From: Candidatus Eiseniibacteriota bacterium | Lineage (GTDB): Bacteria > Orphanbacterota > Orphanbacteria > Orphanbacterales > Orphanbacteraceae | DNA length: 64,000 nucleotides | Reading direction: 5' to 3' | Assembly: GCA_029262235.1 (NCBI GenBank) | Contig: JAJCZU010000010.1 | Location: 57,011-121,010, forward strand | Shown: positions 34,685-43,588 of the stretch, one piece after another | How the letters are laid out: the number at the start of each line of letters is the position of its first letter | Position numbering within the stretch: position 1 is the first letter of the stretch | Program-made: the position numbers and the translations under genes | The notes under the pieces: model-generated | The model's database searches: none | What the model was told of the DNA's origin: nothing | Seen by the model: the letters and a program-made list of their open reading frames with translations, nothing else

Positions 34685-34755
34685 GTCACGGCCCTGAAAG
34701 AAAACATCGGCCTTGGAAAGGGGCGGAAGGGAAGGAGGCGGAAGGACAAGAGGAA

Positions 34756-34904
34756 GGGGCAAACACAAGTTGTTCACCAACAGACATGGAAACAGCGCGA
34801 GGAGCTGTTCTCCGGATCCCGCCCCACCGCCTCTTCTCAGGATTCCTCTCGCCGCTCTCAGAGAGCACGGAAAAATGAGAAAGGCCGGTTCCCGGAGCCT
34901 GCGA
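34756..34904 (+). repeat. 149-bp direct repeat, first unit
   Basis: Runs from GGGGCAAACACAAGTTGTTC to CCCGGAGCCTGCGA; about 95 % identical by eye to 35082-35230. It carries the left arm of a family-2 hairpin at its end. Confidence 0.92.
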
Positions 34905-35041
34905 TCGTTACCACGCGGGAGACCGGTGGTTGTTTTCTTACCGCCGAAATGGCGGTCGGGAATTGGCCAATCCGCATGTGCCTAACAGTCCCATTGGCCG
35001 TACGCCAGGACGAGCGGGCTGAGGGATCCGGCCTTCCTCAT
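34877..35041 (+). repeat. Family-2 element, copy 4, interrupted
   Basis: The arms GAGAAAGGCCGGTTCCC and GAGGGATCCGGCCTTCCTC are those of copy 5, but about 85 bases, containing another TTGGCCAAT and a GCCGAAATGGC hairpin, lie between the left arm and the core CATTGGCCGTACGCCAGG. Confidence 0.7.
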
Positions 35042-35081
35042 ATTCTCGCTCCTCTTCTCTTCTTCACGCCGCGTGTAGCAG

Positions 35082-35230
35082 GGGGCAAGCGCAAGTTGTT
35101 CACCAACAGACATGAAAACAGCGCGAGGAGTTGTTCTCCGGATCACGCCCCATCGCCTCTTCTCCGGATTCCTCTCGCCGCTCTCAGAGAGCACGGAAAA
35201 ATGAGAAAGGCCGGTTCCCGGAGCCTGCGA
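35082..35230 (+). repeat. 149-bp direct repeat, second unit
   Basis: Second copy of 34756-34904, starting GGGGCAAGCGCAAGTTGTTC, with a handful of substitutions. Confidence 0.92.
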
Positions 35231-35282
35231 GTCCCATTGGCCGTACGCCAGGACGAGCAGGCGGAGGGAATCCGGCCTTCTC
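35204..35282 (+). repeat. Family-2 intergenic hairpin element, copy 5
   Basis: GAGAAAGGCCGGTTCCCGGAGCCTGC pairs with the right arm GCAGGCGGAGGGAATCCGGCCTTCTC. The inner stem is TGGC-CGTA-CGCCA. It ends 23 bases after the stop of the metallopeptidase gene and may also act as its terminator. Confidence 0.85.
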
Positions 35283-35305
35283 ATACGTTCTGTTCTCTCC
35301 TACCC

Positions 35306-37296
35306 CTACTTCATGTGCACCAGCCGCGCCACGTTCTGCCTGCCGTCGATCGACGCGCGGTAGAAGTAAACGCCGGACTGCACCGGCGTGCCGGATTCGT
35401 CGCGTCCGTCCCAGCTTGCGTTGTAGGCGCCGGCGCTTCTGTGGCCGCTGGCGATCGTCTTGACGCGCTGGCCGGCCACATTGTAGATGGCGACGTCGAC
35501 GGCGGCGCCGCCGCGCGTGCCTACGCGGAAGTGCAGGCGTGTTTCGCTCGTGAACGGATTCGGCGCGGCGAAAAACGCGCGGACGGGCTGGGTCGTTTCG
35601 GTGTCGCTGGCATCGGCAACGCCGGTCGGGATGCTCGGGATCGTGTATCCGGTTGCGATGAACTCGTCGCGCATGTCATTCAGGTCGTCCACGTTTAGCC
35701 CATGTTGAGCGCGGCCTGGAAGACGGCGTTCGCGGCGGCGTTCTGGTTCGTGCTGGAGCCGGTCGACGCGAGCCCTTCGATCACGGCCTTGTCGATCAAT
35801 TCGCGTCCGATCTTGTCGTAGATGCGCATGAGGCACGTGGCCCAGATCTGGCCGTCGGTGTGAATCGACCCGGTGAGGCCGCCGGGATACGAAGCGCCGT
35901 AGTTCGTCGTGCGACCGCCCCAGAACGGGTTGTGGCCGTCCCAGTTGAACACCCAGTAGTACTGCGCGTTCGCGGAAGTCCAGTGCCCGAGCGCGCGGTC
36001 GTACGAGGTCGCGAAGAAGTCGCCGGTGCCTTCGCTGAGACCGTTCACCTGGGAGAGATTGCCGCCCGTGATCCAGTCATGCAGTCCGTGACCGAGCTCG
36101 TGAATGATGACGTCGGCATCTTCGGAATCGTCAACGCCGCCTTCGCCGAACGAAAGACGGCCGCTGCTCGTCAGATAGTAGGAGTTATCGGCCCCGTTCA
36201 GCCCGTGCGGATCGAAGCGAACGCCGGTGCCGTACTGGTAGGGCCCTACCGTGCAGCCCAGCGTTTCATTGATGTAACGCATCATCGTGTCGACATGATA
36301 ATAAACGTTCACGGCTTCGAAGCGATCCTGGAAGCGATTGTTCGTGTATGTCGACGAGGCGTTCGGATAAAGCCCGCGGAACGGCGATTCGAAATCCTGG
36401 AGCTCGGCATAGGGGCCCTTGAGCGAATGCGTTCCAGCCGTGAGATCGATGTCCTTCAGTGTGCGCGTCTGGCGCTCGGCGTCGAGCGACCCGTTTGTCG
36501 CGTCGTTGTTGTCAACATACTGTCCGCCGTACGAAACGCCCGCGGTCGAAAGCGGGTCCCCGTCCCACACGAAACCGGAACCGTCGACGGGCACGTAGCA
36601 CGCGAGGTTCTTCTTCGCGAGCACGGCGCCGGTCTGCGCGTCGATCATCACTTCCCACTCGCCGTTCGGACCGTTTGCGCTGTGCAGCACGACACGATGC
36701 GCGAGATGATCCGCGCCCGCCTTGCGATAGATCACGAGGTCGTTCGTTTCGTGTGTCGTTACACCCGTCATGCCCAGCGTCTGCATCGCACCGAGCTTCG
36801 CGTCAGCCGACGGAATCGCGGGCGTTACGCTCGCGACGGACACGTTCGGCTGCGCGTCGTTCACGACGAACGTCACGGTGTCATCGCGATCGAGCGTCAC
36901 GGCGATGTTCCCGCCATGCACCGGCACACCCTGGTACGTCTGGCGAAAGCGAACGACGTTCCCTGCCGCACTCGTGCGTGTCATGTGATGCACGAGTTCC
37001 TGTTCGACATCACCGAGCTGGAACTGCGCGCGCTCGTTCGCGAGGTACTGCAGAGCCTGCGCTTCCGGCGCGAGTCCGGACGGCATCTTGACGGCGGCAT
37101 TGAAGATCGTGCGCACGACGCCCGACCCCTGTTCGATCTCGGCGTTCCCGCTCAGATAGCGCGGCGCAACCGGTTCGGTTTCGAGTGCGGCTTCGGCCCC
37201 GATCGGGGCGCGCTTGGCGTCGGCCGAAGTGGCCAGAAGGGCGGAAATGGCGCAAATCACCATGAAACCGCATGCGCGGCGCAGGCTGGACGGCAT
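35306..37296 (-). CDS. Secreted FTP-propeptide metallopeptidase (M36/M4-like) with FlgD-like tail, frameshifted
   Basis: ATG 37296 follows AGAGAGG. A signal peptide (VICAISALLATSADA) is followed by an inhibitory FTP/PepSY-like propeptide (RFRQTYQGVPVHGGNIAV), then the catalytic domain with HELGHGLHDW (zinc ligands and Glu) and the third ligand in GLSEGTGDFF. The reading frame stops after FQAALNMG at 35695. The other frame continues directly with LNVDDLNDMRDEFIATGY and a full FlgD-like domain (VDVAIYNVAGQRVKTI, ASWDGRDESGTPVQSGVYFY) to 35306. Adding one G to the GGG near 35700 would join them into 663 residues. So there is a one-base loss or a read error. Protease part intact; sorting domain separated. 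Confidence 0.85.
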
Positions 37297-37450
37297 AATG
37301 AGACCTCTCTTATATGTAACGGGAGCGGGTAAACGTAACCCTGGGAGACGCTCATTATAGCACAAAAACAAACGCCTGCGCGCACCTCTCCTGACCCGGC
37401 TCACGATCCTTCTGCTTGCAACGCCTTCACAATCACCCGATACTGGCCGC

Positions 37451-38251
37451 ATGATCACGCGCGCCAGACTGCACGAAATCATCTTCGAAGCGGATACGCC
37501 GCTCGGGAAGGCGTTCGACGTCGTTCTGCTGATCGCGATCATGCTGAGCGTGACGGCGGTCTGTCTCGAAAGTGTGGTGTCGATCCGGCAGCATCATGGC
37601 GTGGCGCTCCGGATTACGGAGTGGACGTTCACGATTCTGTTCACGGTCGAGTATGTGCTTCGGCTTGCCTCGGTTCGCCGGCCGCTTCGCTACGCGGTGA
37701 GCTTCTTCGGGCTCGTCGACCTGCTTTCGATTCTGCCGACGTACCTGAGCATGCTTCTGCCGGGCGCGCAGTCGCTGCTCGTGATTCGGGCGCTGCGCTT
37801 CCTGCGGATCTTCCGCGTGCTGAAGCTCGCGCACTTCATCAGTGAAGCGCGTACGCTCAAAGTCGCGCTCGCGCATTCGGGCCGCAAGATCATCGTGTTT
37901 CTCGGCACCGTGCTCACGATCTCGCTGATCATCGGCGCGCTGATGTACATGATCGAAGGGCCCGGGAACGGCTTTACGAGCGTACCCGAAAGCATCTACT
38001 GGACGATCGTGACGATGACGACGGTCGGGTACGGCGACATCGCGCCGAAAACCGTGCTCGGCAAGTTCCTCGCTTCCTTCGTGATGATCATGGGGTACGG
38101 AATCATCGCCGTGCCGACGGGGATCGTGTCGGTCGAAATGGCGAGCGCGATGAAGAATCAGCCGATCAGCACACAGGCGTGCCCCGGTTGTTCGCGCGAC
38201 GGGCATATGTACGACGCGAAATTCTGCAAGTTCTGCGGCACGAAGCTGTAG
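37451..38251 (+). CDS. Kv-type voltage-gated potassium channel with C-terminal zinc ribbon
   Basis: 266 residues. Six transmembrane helices with an S4 sensor (RALRFLRIFRVLKLA, 113-127) and the K+ selectivity filter TVGYGD (191-196) in the pore loop. After S6 comes a short cytosolic tail with a zinc ribbon (CPGC...CKFCG), unlike the RCK or CNBD domains usual in bacteria. The ribbon could be for assembly or metal/redox sensing. It converges on the aldehyde dehydrogenase gene, four bases apart. Confidence 0.93.
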   Translation: MITRARLHEIIFEADTPLGKAFDVVLLIAIMLSVTAVCLESVVSIRQHHGVALRITEWTFTILFTVEYVLRLASVRRPLRYAVSFFGLVDLLSILPTYLSMLLPGAQSLLVIRALRFLRIFRVLKLAHFISEARTLKVALAHSGRKIIVFLGTVLTISLIIGALMYMIEGPGNGFTSVPESIYWTIVTMTTVGYGDIAPKTVLGKFLASFVMIMGYGIIAVPTGIVSVEMASAMKNQPISTQACPGCSRDGHMYDAKFCKFCGTKL

Positions 38252-38255
38252 CCGC

Positions 38256-39620
38256 CTACTTCCCGACGCTCACGACTTTTACGTTCACGAATTCGCGAAT
38301 CCCGAGCGGCGAAAGCTCGCGCCCGTAGCCGCTCTCTTTGACGCCGCCGAACGGCAGTCGCGGGTCGGACTTCACGAAGCCGTTCACGACGCACGTTCCC
38401 GTTTCGATTTCGTCGCGCGCAATTCGCAGGCCGCGTTCGACATCGCGCGTGAACACGGCGCCGCCCAGTCCGAACGGTGAGTCGTTCGCGATGCGGATCG
38501 CGTCGGCTTCATCGCGCGCGCGAATGACTGACGCGACGGGGCCGAACAATTCCTCTTCGTACGCGGGCATGGCGGGCGCAACTTCCGCGAGAATCGTGGG
38601 GGGATAAAAGGCGCCCGGCCCGGCCGGAATCGCGCCGCCGAGAACGAGCTTCGCACCCTGTTCGACCGAGCGCGAAACCTGCGCGTGCAATCCTTCCCGC
38701 ATCGCTGTGCTCGCGAGGGGCCCGATGTCGGTCGCGGGGTCGAGAGGGTCGCCCATGGTCACGCTCCGCATGCCCTTCGTGAATGCCGCCAGAAACTCGT
38801 CGTAGACGGCGCTCACAATAATGAACCGCTTCGCCGCAATGCAGCTCTGGCCCGCGTTGATCGTGCGCGAGGTCACACACGCTTCGACCGCGTGCGCGAT
38901 GTCCGCGTCTTTGAGCACGACATACGGATCGCTGCCGCCGAGCTCGAGCACGCTCTTCTTGAGCGCCGCGCCCGCCTGCAGCGCCACGGCGCTCCCCGCC
39001 CTCGTGCTCCCCGTCAGAGTGACCGCGCGCACGCGCTCGTCGCGGATCACGGCGCCGACGCCGGTCGGTTCGATCAGAAGCGTGCGAAAGAGATCGCGCG
39101 GAAAGCCCGCCTCGCGAAACAGCGATTCGATCGCAAGCGCACAGCCCGACACGTTCGCCGCATGCTTCAGAAGCGCGGCGTTGCCGGCCATGACTGTGGG
39201 CGCCGCAAATCGAATGACCTGCCAGAACGGGAAGTTCCAGGGCATGATCGCGAGCACGACGCCGATCGGTTGATACGTAATGAAGCTGCGCGCCTCACCG
39301 GCCGCGACTTCTTCATCCGCGAGAAACGTGGCGGCATGCTCCGCGTAATACTCGCAGACCCAGGCGCACTTCTCGATCTCGAGCAGCGCCTCTTTCGTCG
39401 TCTTCCCCATCTCGCGCGTCATGAGATCGGCATACTCGCCGGCGTTCGTACGCAGCAGGCCCGCGACGCGGGTCATGTGTTCGCGGCGCGTCGCGAAGTC
39501 GGTCCTGCGCCACGCGAGGAACGCGTCATGCGTCTCCCGCACGATGCTTTCGACCGCGCGCGGAGTCATCTCTTCGTAGTTTTGTATGAGTTCACCCGTG
39601 GCCGGGTTCAAGCTCTGCAT
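38256..39620 (-). CDS. NAD(P)-dependent aldehyde dehydrogenase, succinate-semialdehyde type
   Basis: 454 residues. AAGGAG precedes the ATG. Catalytic glutamate in LELGGSDPYVVL, catalytic cysteine in NAGQSCIAAKRF, and the fold landmark IMPWNFPFWQVIRF. The short N-terminus and LNPATGE opening fit the GabD/YneI-like succinate-semialdehyde dehydrogenases. No GABA pathway gene is adjacent, so the true aldehyde is uncertain. Confidence 0.92.
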   Translation of the reverse strand: MQSLNPATGELIQNYEEMTPRAVESIVRETHDAFLAWRRTDFATRREHMTRVAGLLRTNAGEYADLMTREMGKTTKEALLEIEKCAWVCEYYAEHAATFLADEEVAAGEARSFITYQPIGVVLAIMPWNFPFWQVIRFAAPTVMAGNAALLKHAANVSGCALAIESLFREAGFPRDLFRTLLIEPTGVGAVIRDERVRAVTLTGSTRAGSAVALQAGAALKKSVLELGGSDPYVVLKDADIAHAVEACVTSRTINAGQSCIAAKRFIIVSAVYDEFLAAFTKGMRSVTMGDPLDPATDIGPLASTAMREGLHAQVSRSVEQGAKLVLGGAIPAGPGAFYPPTILAEVAPAMPAYEEELFGPVASVIRARDEADAIRIANDSPFGLGGAVFTRDVERGLRIARDEIETGTCVVNGFVKSDPRLPFGGVKESGYGRELSPLGIREFVNVKVVSVGK

Positions 39621-39644
39621 GGGACGCTCCTTCCGTGGGAGCGA

Positions 39645-40718
39645 TCAGCGTAGCAGAATCATCGTGCGGACGTCGCGGACCGCGCCGCTCGTGAGCACCG
39701 CGAAGTAGGCGCCGCTCGATACCGAGCGCCCGTTCGCGTCCCTGCCGCGCCAGACAACGGAGCCGGGACCGGCGGGAAGCTGGTCGTTCTCGATCAGCGT
39801 GGTCACGCGGCGGCCGAGGGCATCGTAGATCGAAAGCGTCGCCCGGGAGGGCACCGCCAGTTCGTACGGAATCGTAACCGCCGGATTGAACGGATTCGGG
39901 TAGGACGCAAGGAGCCCCGTTCGCACCGGGGCGCCGTTCTCGCTGTTCCCTGGCTCGGTCCGTGCGAGCTGCACGGTCACCTTCTCCGTGTAGACGACGC
40001 GCACGCCGTCTTCCACGATCAGCACGGGGCCGATCGTGACCGAAACAGGCCCGGCGGCATTCGCTTCCTGCGTCCCCGGCGTCCCCGGCGCTCCGACCGA
40101 GGTCACGATCGCGGACTGCGCCGAAGGCTCGCTCGCACAAACCGTGAACCGCACTCTGTTGTCGATCCAGAACAGAGACGTGGCCGTTTCGATATCGTCC
40201 GTAGCGATCGAAGCCGCGAAGGACCCCCCCGGCCCCCCGTCACGCGGGATTTCGATGACCGCCGCGCCTACGCTCGGCCCGGCCCATGTGAGGCGGGCGC
40301 AATGGGCGGCGTTTTCGATCACCCACGGAGGCGCGGCCTGCATGATGCGAAGGGGCGATTCCGGCTCCGACGCGAACGGCAGTCCCGAAGCCAGCCCGCC
40401 CGTCACGGTCGGTGAGATCCGGTCGATCAGGGCCAGGAGATCGGATCGGTCGATCGCACCGCCTGCAATCGCACTTCCTGCGACCGCGGCGTCGAGATCG
40501 AGCAGATCCACGATGCCGTCGCCGTTCCAGTCACCGCTCTCGTCATCGCTCCCGTCCGTCGCCAGATCCTGCCCGCTCTCGTCAGCATGAGCCGGCGTCG
40601 CCAGTACGCACAGAATCACGAGCGCGGCGGCCGCCAGACAAAGCAGAAACGCCGCCCCGAGATGGACCCAGGGACCGCGGGGGCCTTGATCCGAGTTATG
40701 GAATGAAGTCCGTTTCAC
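39645..40718 (-). CDS. Secreted protein with dockerin-like and FlgD-like domains
   Basis: 357 residues, GTG start without a clear ribosome site. A long signal anchor (FLLCLAAAALVILCVLATPAHA) precedes one dockerin-like calcium loop (DWNGDGIVDLLDLDAAV). The middle part is beta-rich. The C-terminus is the FlgD-like domain with the often seen SYPNPFNPAVTIPYEL, then LSIYDALGRRVTTL and the ending VRTMILLR. Probably anchored or exported by the same route as the other FlgD-tailed proteins. Confidence 0.82.
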   Translation of the reverse strand: MKRTSFHNSDQGPRGPWVHLGAAFLLCLAAAALVILCVLATPAHADESGQDLATDGSDDESGDWNGDGIVDLLDLDAAVAGSAIAGGAIDRSDLLALIDRISPTVTGGLASGLPFASEPESPLRIMQAAPPWVIENAAHCARLTWAGPSVGAAVIEIPRDGGPGGSFAASIATDDIETATSLFWIDNRVRFTVCASEPSAQSAIVTSVGAPGTPGTQEANAAGPVSVTIGPVLIVEDGVRVVYTEKVTVQLARTEPGNSENGAPVRTGLLASYPNPFNPAVTIPYELAVPSRATLSIYDALGRRVTTLIENDQLPAGPGSVVWRGRDANGRSVSSGAYFAVLTSGAVRDVRTMILLR

Positions 40719-40817
40719 GAACTATATATCGGAAGATCGGCAAAAAAGATGAAGGGGAATCGAAGAAAGAGAGGCGAGGCCGGTGTGAGCGGTTACACCA
40801 CGATTCAGTACATCCGG

Positions 40818-41234
40818 TTACTTCATCCGGTCGAGCATGTTTCGCATGCGGGCGGATCCGTTCGGGTCGCCGAGAAGCTGTTCCCGGACCGCGGCGCGCA
40901 GCGCACCGGCACCCTTCGCTTTCAGAACGGCCGGACCGAAGCGCTCGGTGAGCACCCAGTCGACCATCTTGTCGGTCGCCGCTTCGACCTGCTTCGGGTC
41001 GCTCGTGTCGACGTCGCCAACAACGGCTTTCAGCTTCGCGGCCTGCGTTTCCTGCGCGGCTCCGGACTTGCCGGCCTGGCCGGCGGCATCGGAGCCCGCG
41101 GCGCCCGTATTGTCGCCGGAGCCCTGCAGCTTCTTGTCGAACTTGCTGTCGGCGCCTTTGGCCTTGTCCGGCTTCGAATCGTCCCCGGGAATTCTCCCGA
41201 AGTCGCCCGGCGGCGGTGTCCCACCGATTTTCAT
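40818..41234 (-). CDS. Small hydrophilic protein of the kinase operon
   Basis: 138 residues, GAGGGTTCAGG before the ATG. First 60 residues are disordered and rich in Gly, Asp, Lys and Ala; the last 60 are helical (VDWVLTERFGPAVLKAKGAG..). The C-terminal helices recall small proteins near type III secretion genes, but this is a resemblance only. Last gene of the six-gene operon. Confidence 0.65.
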   Translation of the reverse strand: MKIGGTPPPGDFGRIPGDDSKPDKAKGADSKFDKKLQGSGDNTGAAGSDAAGQAGKSGAAQETQAAKLKAVVGDVDTSDPKQVEAATDKMVDWVLTERFGPAVLKAKGAGALRAAVREQLLGDPNGSARMRNMLDRMK

Positions 41235-41287
41235 CCTGAACCCTCGCTCATGCTGAGCATTTGTACTGTTTCAGAAGCGCGCCGGGC

Positions 41288-41695
41288 CTAGAGCAGGCCG
41301 TATGACAGAAACTTCTGAATGGTGCGCGCCATCTCGCCGCCGTTTTCTCCGGACGGATCGAGCTCGGTCGCTTTCTGAAGCGCGAGCTGCGCTTCGTCGA
41401 GATGCTTCGAGAACGCGAGCGCCTCACCCAGATGAGCATACGCAATCGCGCATGTCGGGTCGATCTCGGTCGCCTTCTCGAACTGTTCGACGGCGTCGTC
41501 GAACTCACCCTTCGCAAAATGAATCGTCCCGACCCCGATGATGGGCAGGTGCTTGTCTTCGACAAGCGGAATGATTCCTTCGAACATCGTCTTCGCCTCG
41601 TCGAGGCGGTCCGCGTCGCGCATGAGGAGCGCCGCTTCCATCAGAAAACGTTTCTCTTCACGACTCGGTTTTACGGCAAGGTCCGCGTTGGCCAT
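41288..41695 (-). CDS. TPR protein, secretion-chaperone-like
   Basis: 135 residues. ATG 41695 has AAGGAG ten bases upstream; ATG 41704 is too close to it. Three TPR units are visible (AKTMFEGIIPL.., IHFAKGEFDDAVEQFEKATEIDP, YAHLGEALAFSKHLDEAQLALQKATELDP). Size and layout match SycD/YscG-type chaperones of type III secretion, as well as generic TPR scaffolds. Partner may be one of the neighbouring small proteins. Confidence 0.75.
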   Translation of the reverse strand: MANADLAVKPSREEKRFLMEAALLMRDADRLDEAKTMFEGIIPLVEDKHLPIIGVGTIHFAKGEFDDAVEQFEKATEIDPTCAIAYAHLGEALAFSKHLDEAQLALQKATELDPSGENGGEMARTIQKFLSYGLL

Positions 41696-41715
41696 AGAAT
41701 CCATGCTCCTTCGAA

Positions 41716-42042
41716 TTACTTGACGTTTCGAATCGCTGCCATCGAAGCTTCGTGCTTCGCTTTGTTAATGTTCGAGATCATGTTGATCGTCTGTGCTTCC
41801 TGCTGGATCTGGTTCTGCAGCTGCAGCAGTTCGTACTGGCGATTGAAGCTCGTGCTTGCGCCGCCACTCGCGCCGCCGGCCACCGCGCCGATCGCGCCGA
41901 GAGCCGTGCCCACACCCGGGATGGCCGAAGCCGCGCCGCCGAGAATGCTGCTGAACTTGCTGAACTTGCTCTGCTTGGGCGGGTCGAACTTCGTCAAGTC
42001 CGCCGGGTTGAAGTTGCCGCCTCCGATTCCACCGATACTCAT
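41716..42042 (-). CDS. Small Gly-rich protein with C-terminal coiled coil
   Basis: 108 residues; GGAGAAGTGAC before the ATG. The N-terminus is MSIGGIGGGNF; a hydrophobic Gly/Ala middle (ILGGAASAIPGVGTALGAIGAVAGGASGG) could enter a membrane; the end is an amphipathic helix (YELLQLQNQIQQEAQTINMI.., then AAIRNVK). This plan is seen in type III secretion needle, rod or translocator proteins, so it may be an export substrate. Not a confirmed family. Confidence 0.65.
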   Translation of the reverse strand: MSIGGIGGGNFNPADLTKFDPPKQSKFSKFSSILGGAASAIPGVGTALGAIGAVAGGASGGASTSFNRQYELLQLQNQIQQEAQTINMISNINKAKHEASMAAIRNVK

Positions 42043-42060
42043 GTCACTTCTCCTTCCGTG

Positions 42061-42324
42061 TTACGCCTGTTCATCCAGAAACTTGTCGCGGGCCTTGATC
42101 GTTTCCTCGAGCAACCCGATCGCGTATCCGTATACGTTGATCGAATTCTGAGCCAGGTCCTTCTCTTCGGGCGATCCGTTTTCGATCACGTGCCCGAGGG
42201 CCTGACATGTCTTCGCGCATTTCTGGCGAAGCTCGACGAACTTTTCGTAGTCGGTCAACAGTTCCTGAAACGTGGGATACTGCTGCCACTCTTCGATCTG
42301 ACCTTGCTTTTGGTCTTCAGCCAT
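42061..42324 (-). CDS. Small helical protein of the kinase operon
   Basis: 87 residues, GGAGGGATAAG before the ATG. Entirely alpha-helical and charged (FQELLTDYEKFVELRQKCAK..). It could be a small co-chaperone such as YscE or a structural subunit. No family recognised. 18 bases separate it from the next gene. Confidence 0.65.
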   Translation of the reverse strand: MAEDQKQGQIEEWQQYPTFQELLTDYEKFVELRQKCAKTCQALGHVIENGSPEEKDLAQNSINVYGYAIGLLEETIKARDKFLDEQA

Positions 42325-42356
42325 CTTATCCCTCCACGGCGGATGAAAGTTGCGTA

Positions 42357-43523
42357 CTAACTCGTCATTAACTGCGTCAATACGAGAACGCGCTGTTTGG
42401 CGTCCTTATTCTCGGGGTCGATGTCGAGAACGCGCTTCCAGGAGGCCAGAGCGGCGCTGTAGTCCGATCGTTCCTCGTCCTGAACCGCCTGGCCGATCGC
42501 GAACTGCGACTCGGCGTACCCGTCCCGACCCTTGACTTCCTTTTTCTTCGTGATGAAATGGGCGTCCGCGGCAGCCTTGTAGCTGCTCTTCTCGGCCGGA
42601 ACGCCGTTGATCACCTGATCCACCGCGCCCGCGATCTCCGTTACGAGATCCTGCTCGAGCGCCAGAAACTTTTCGGGCTTCCCCTTGAATTCGCCCGTAA
42701 TCTGTTTGGCGACAATGATTTCGCCCGTCGCCGTATGCACCACGCGCATGTCGATGCGGACTTTCTTCTTGTCGAGCACCATGTACTGCCCGAATACGAA
42801 GCAGTGGGCGCCGAGCAGATTGCCCGCGCGCACGGCGGACTCCGCATCCATCATACCCGATCCGCCGAGCTGTACCTCCTCCACGATCTTCTCGGTACGC
42901 TGGCGATCGACGATTTTGAGGTCGGTCGAGGCGGAGAGGTCCGTGATGATCGAATGGGTCAGTGCCGGGCGGAACAGGTCGAGGTCGTAGTTCTTGAAAC
43001 CCTTGGTATATACGGAGTTATTCTCGAAATCGCCGATCGCGATCGTCCGAATATCCATCGTCCCCGGCATTTCGTCCTTCACCTTGTGATAGAGGTCGTA
43101 GACGGGGGGCGGGTACTTGCCTTCGGGCGTAAATCGCGCAGAATCATCGATTTCCAGCATTTTCACGATGGCGTCGCGTGCGCCCGCTTCGTTGCCGTTC
43201 GACAAATTGCAGAGGCACACCGTTTTGAGCGCCTCGACGCGCGCCGCCCGGTCGGCCGCCGGATCTTCCTGCACGCGGCTCGCCAGCTGCAGCGCACGGT
43301 CGAAGTTCAGGTAAAGCCACTCATTATAGGAGGCGAGGGCCAGCTCCATCTGCGATCCCGTAGACGGGGACACGAATCCGGCTCCGGCCGCGTACGTGAG
43401 GTCCTCGGAGCCTCCGCTTTCGCTTTTCGACGAGGCGCACGAGCTGAGACTCATGGCAACGACCATGAAGATGACGGCGAGTACGATTCTCATTTCTTCC
43501 ACCTGATGATTGACGTGAGACAT
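42357..43523 (-). CDS. CsgG-like lipoprotein with TPR segment
   Basis: 388 residues. ATG 43523 has GGAGG eight bases upstream; the lipoprotein signal follows internal Met (MRIVLAVIFMVVAMSLSSC). After a helical region comes a CsgG/DUF4810-like core (IRTIAIGDFENNSVYTKG, ALTHSIITDLSASTDLKIVDR, GAHCFVFGQYMVLDKKKVRID). The last 50 residues are TPR-like (ASWKRVLDIDPENKDAKQRVL). Periplasmic, attached to the outer membrane. It follows the PEGA kinase gene and precedes four small cytosolic genes. Confidence 0.85.
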   Translation of the reverse strand: MSHVNHQVEEMRIVLAVIFMVVAMSLSSCASSKSESGGSEDLTYAAGAGFVSPSTGSQMELALASYNEWLYLNFDRALQLASRVQEDPAADRAARVEALKTVCLCNLSNGNEAGARDAIVKMLEIDDSARFTPEGKYPPPVYDLYHKVKDEMPGTMDIRTIAIGDFENNSVYTKGFKNYDLDLFRPALTHSIITDLSASTDLKIVDRQRTEKIVEEVQLGGSGMMDAESAVRAGNLLGAHCFVFGQYMVLDKKKVRIDMRVVHTATGEIIVAKQITGEFKGKPEKFLALEQDLVTEIAGAVDQVINGVPAEKSSYKAAADAHFITKKKEVKGRDGYAESQFAIGQAVQDEERSDYSAALASWKRVLDIDPENKDAKQRVLVLTQLMTS

Positions 43524-43588
43524 GGATTGTTCCTCCGGTCATATGGTTATGCCTGCTTTATCAGGCGAACCACGGCCGAAGTTGCGGA

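Larger units (their letters stand above)
34514..35305. other. 792-bp repeat island, no gene
   Basis: Filled by family-2 copies and a duplicated 149-bp segment. Frames running through it are translations of repeats with no protein-like pattern. Confidence 0.8.

Noticed and set aside
34217-35698. 493-codon plus-strand frame across the repeat island
   Set aside because: It crosses the methyltransferase gene antisense, repeats, and the FlgD tail antisense; no ribosome site.
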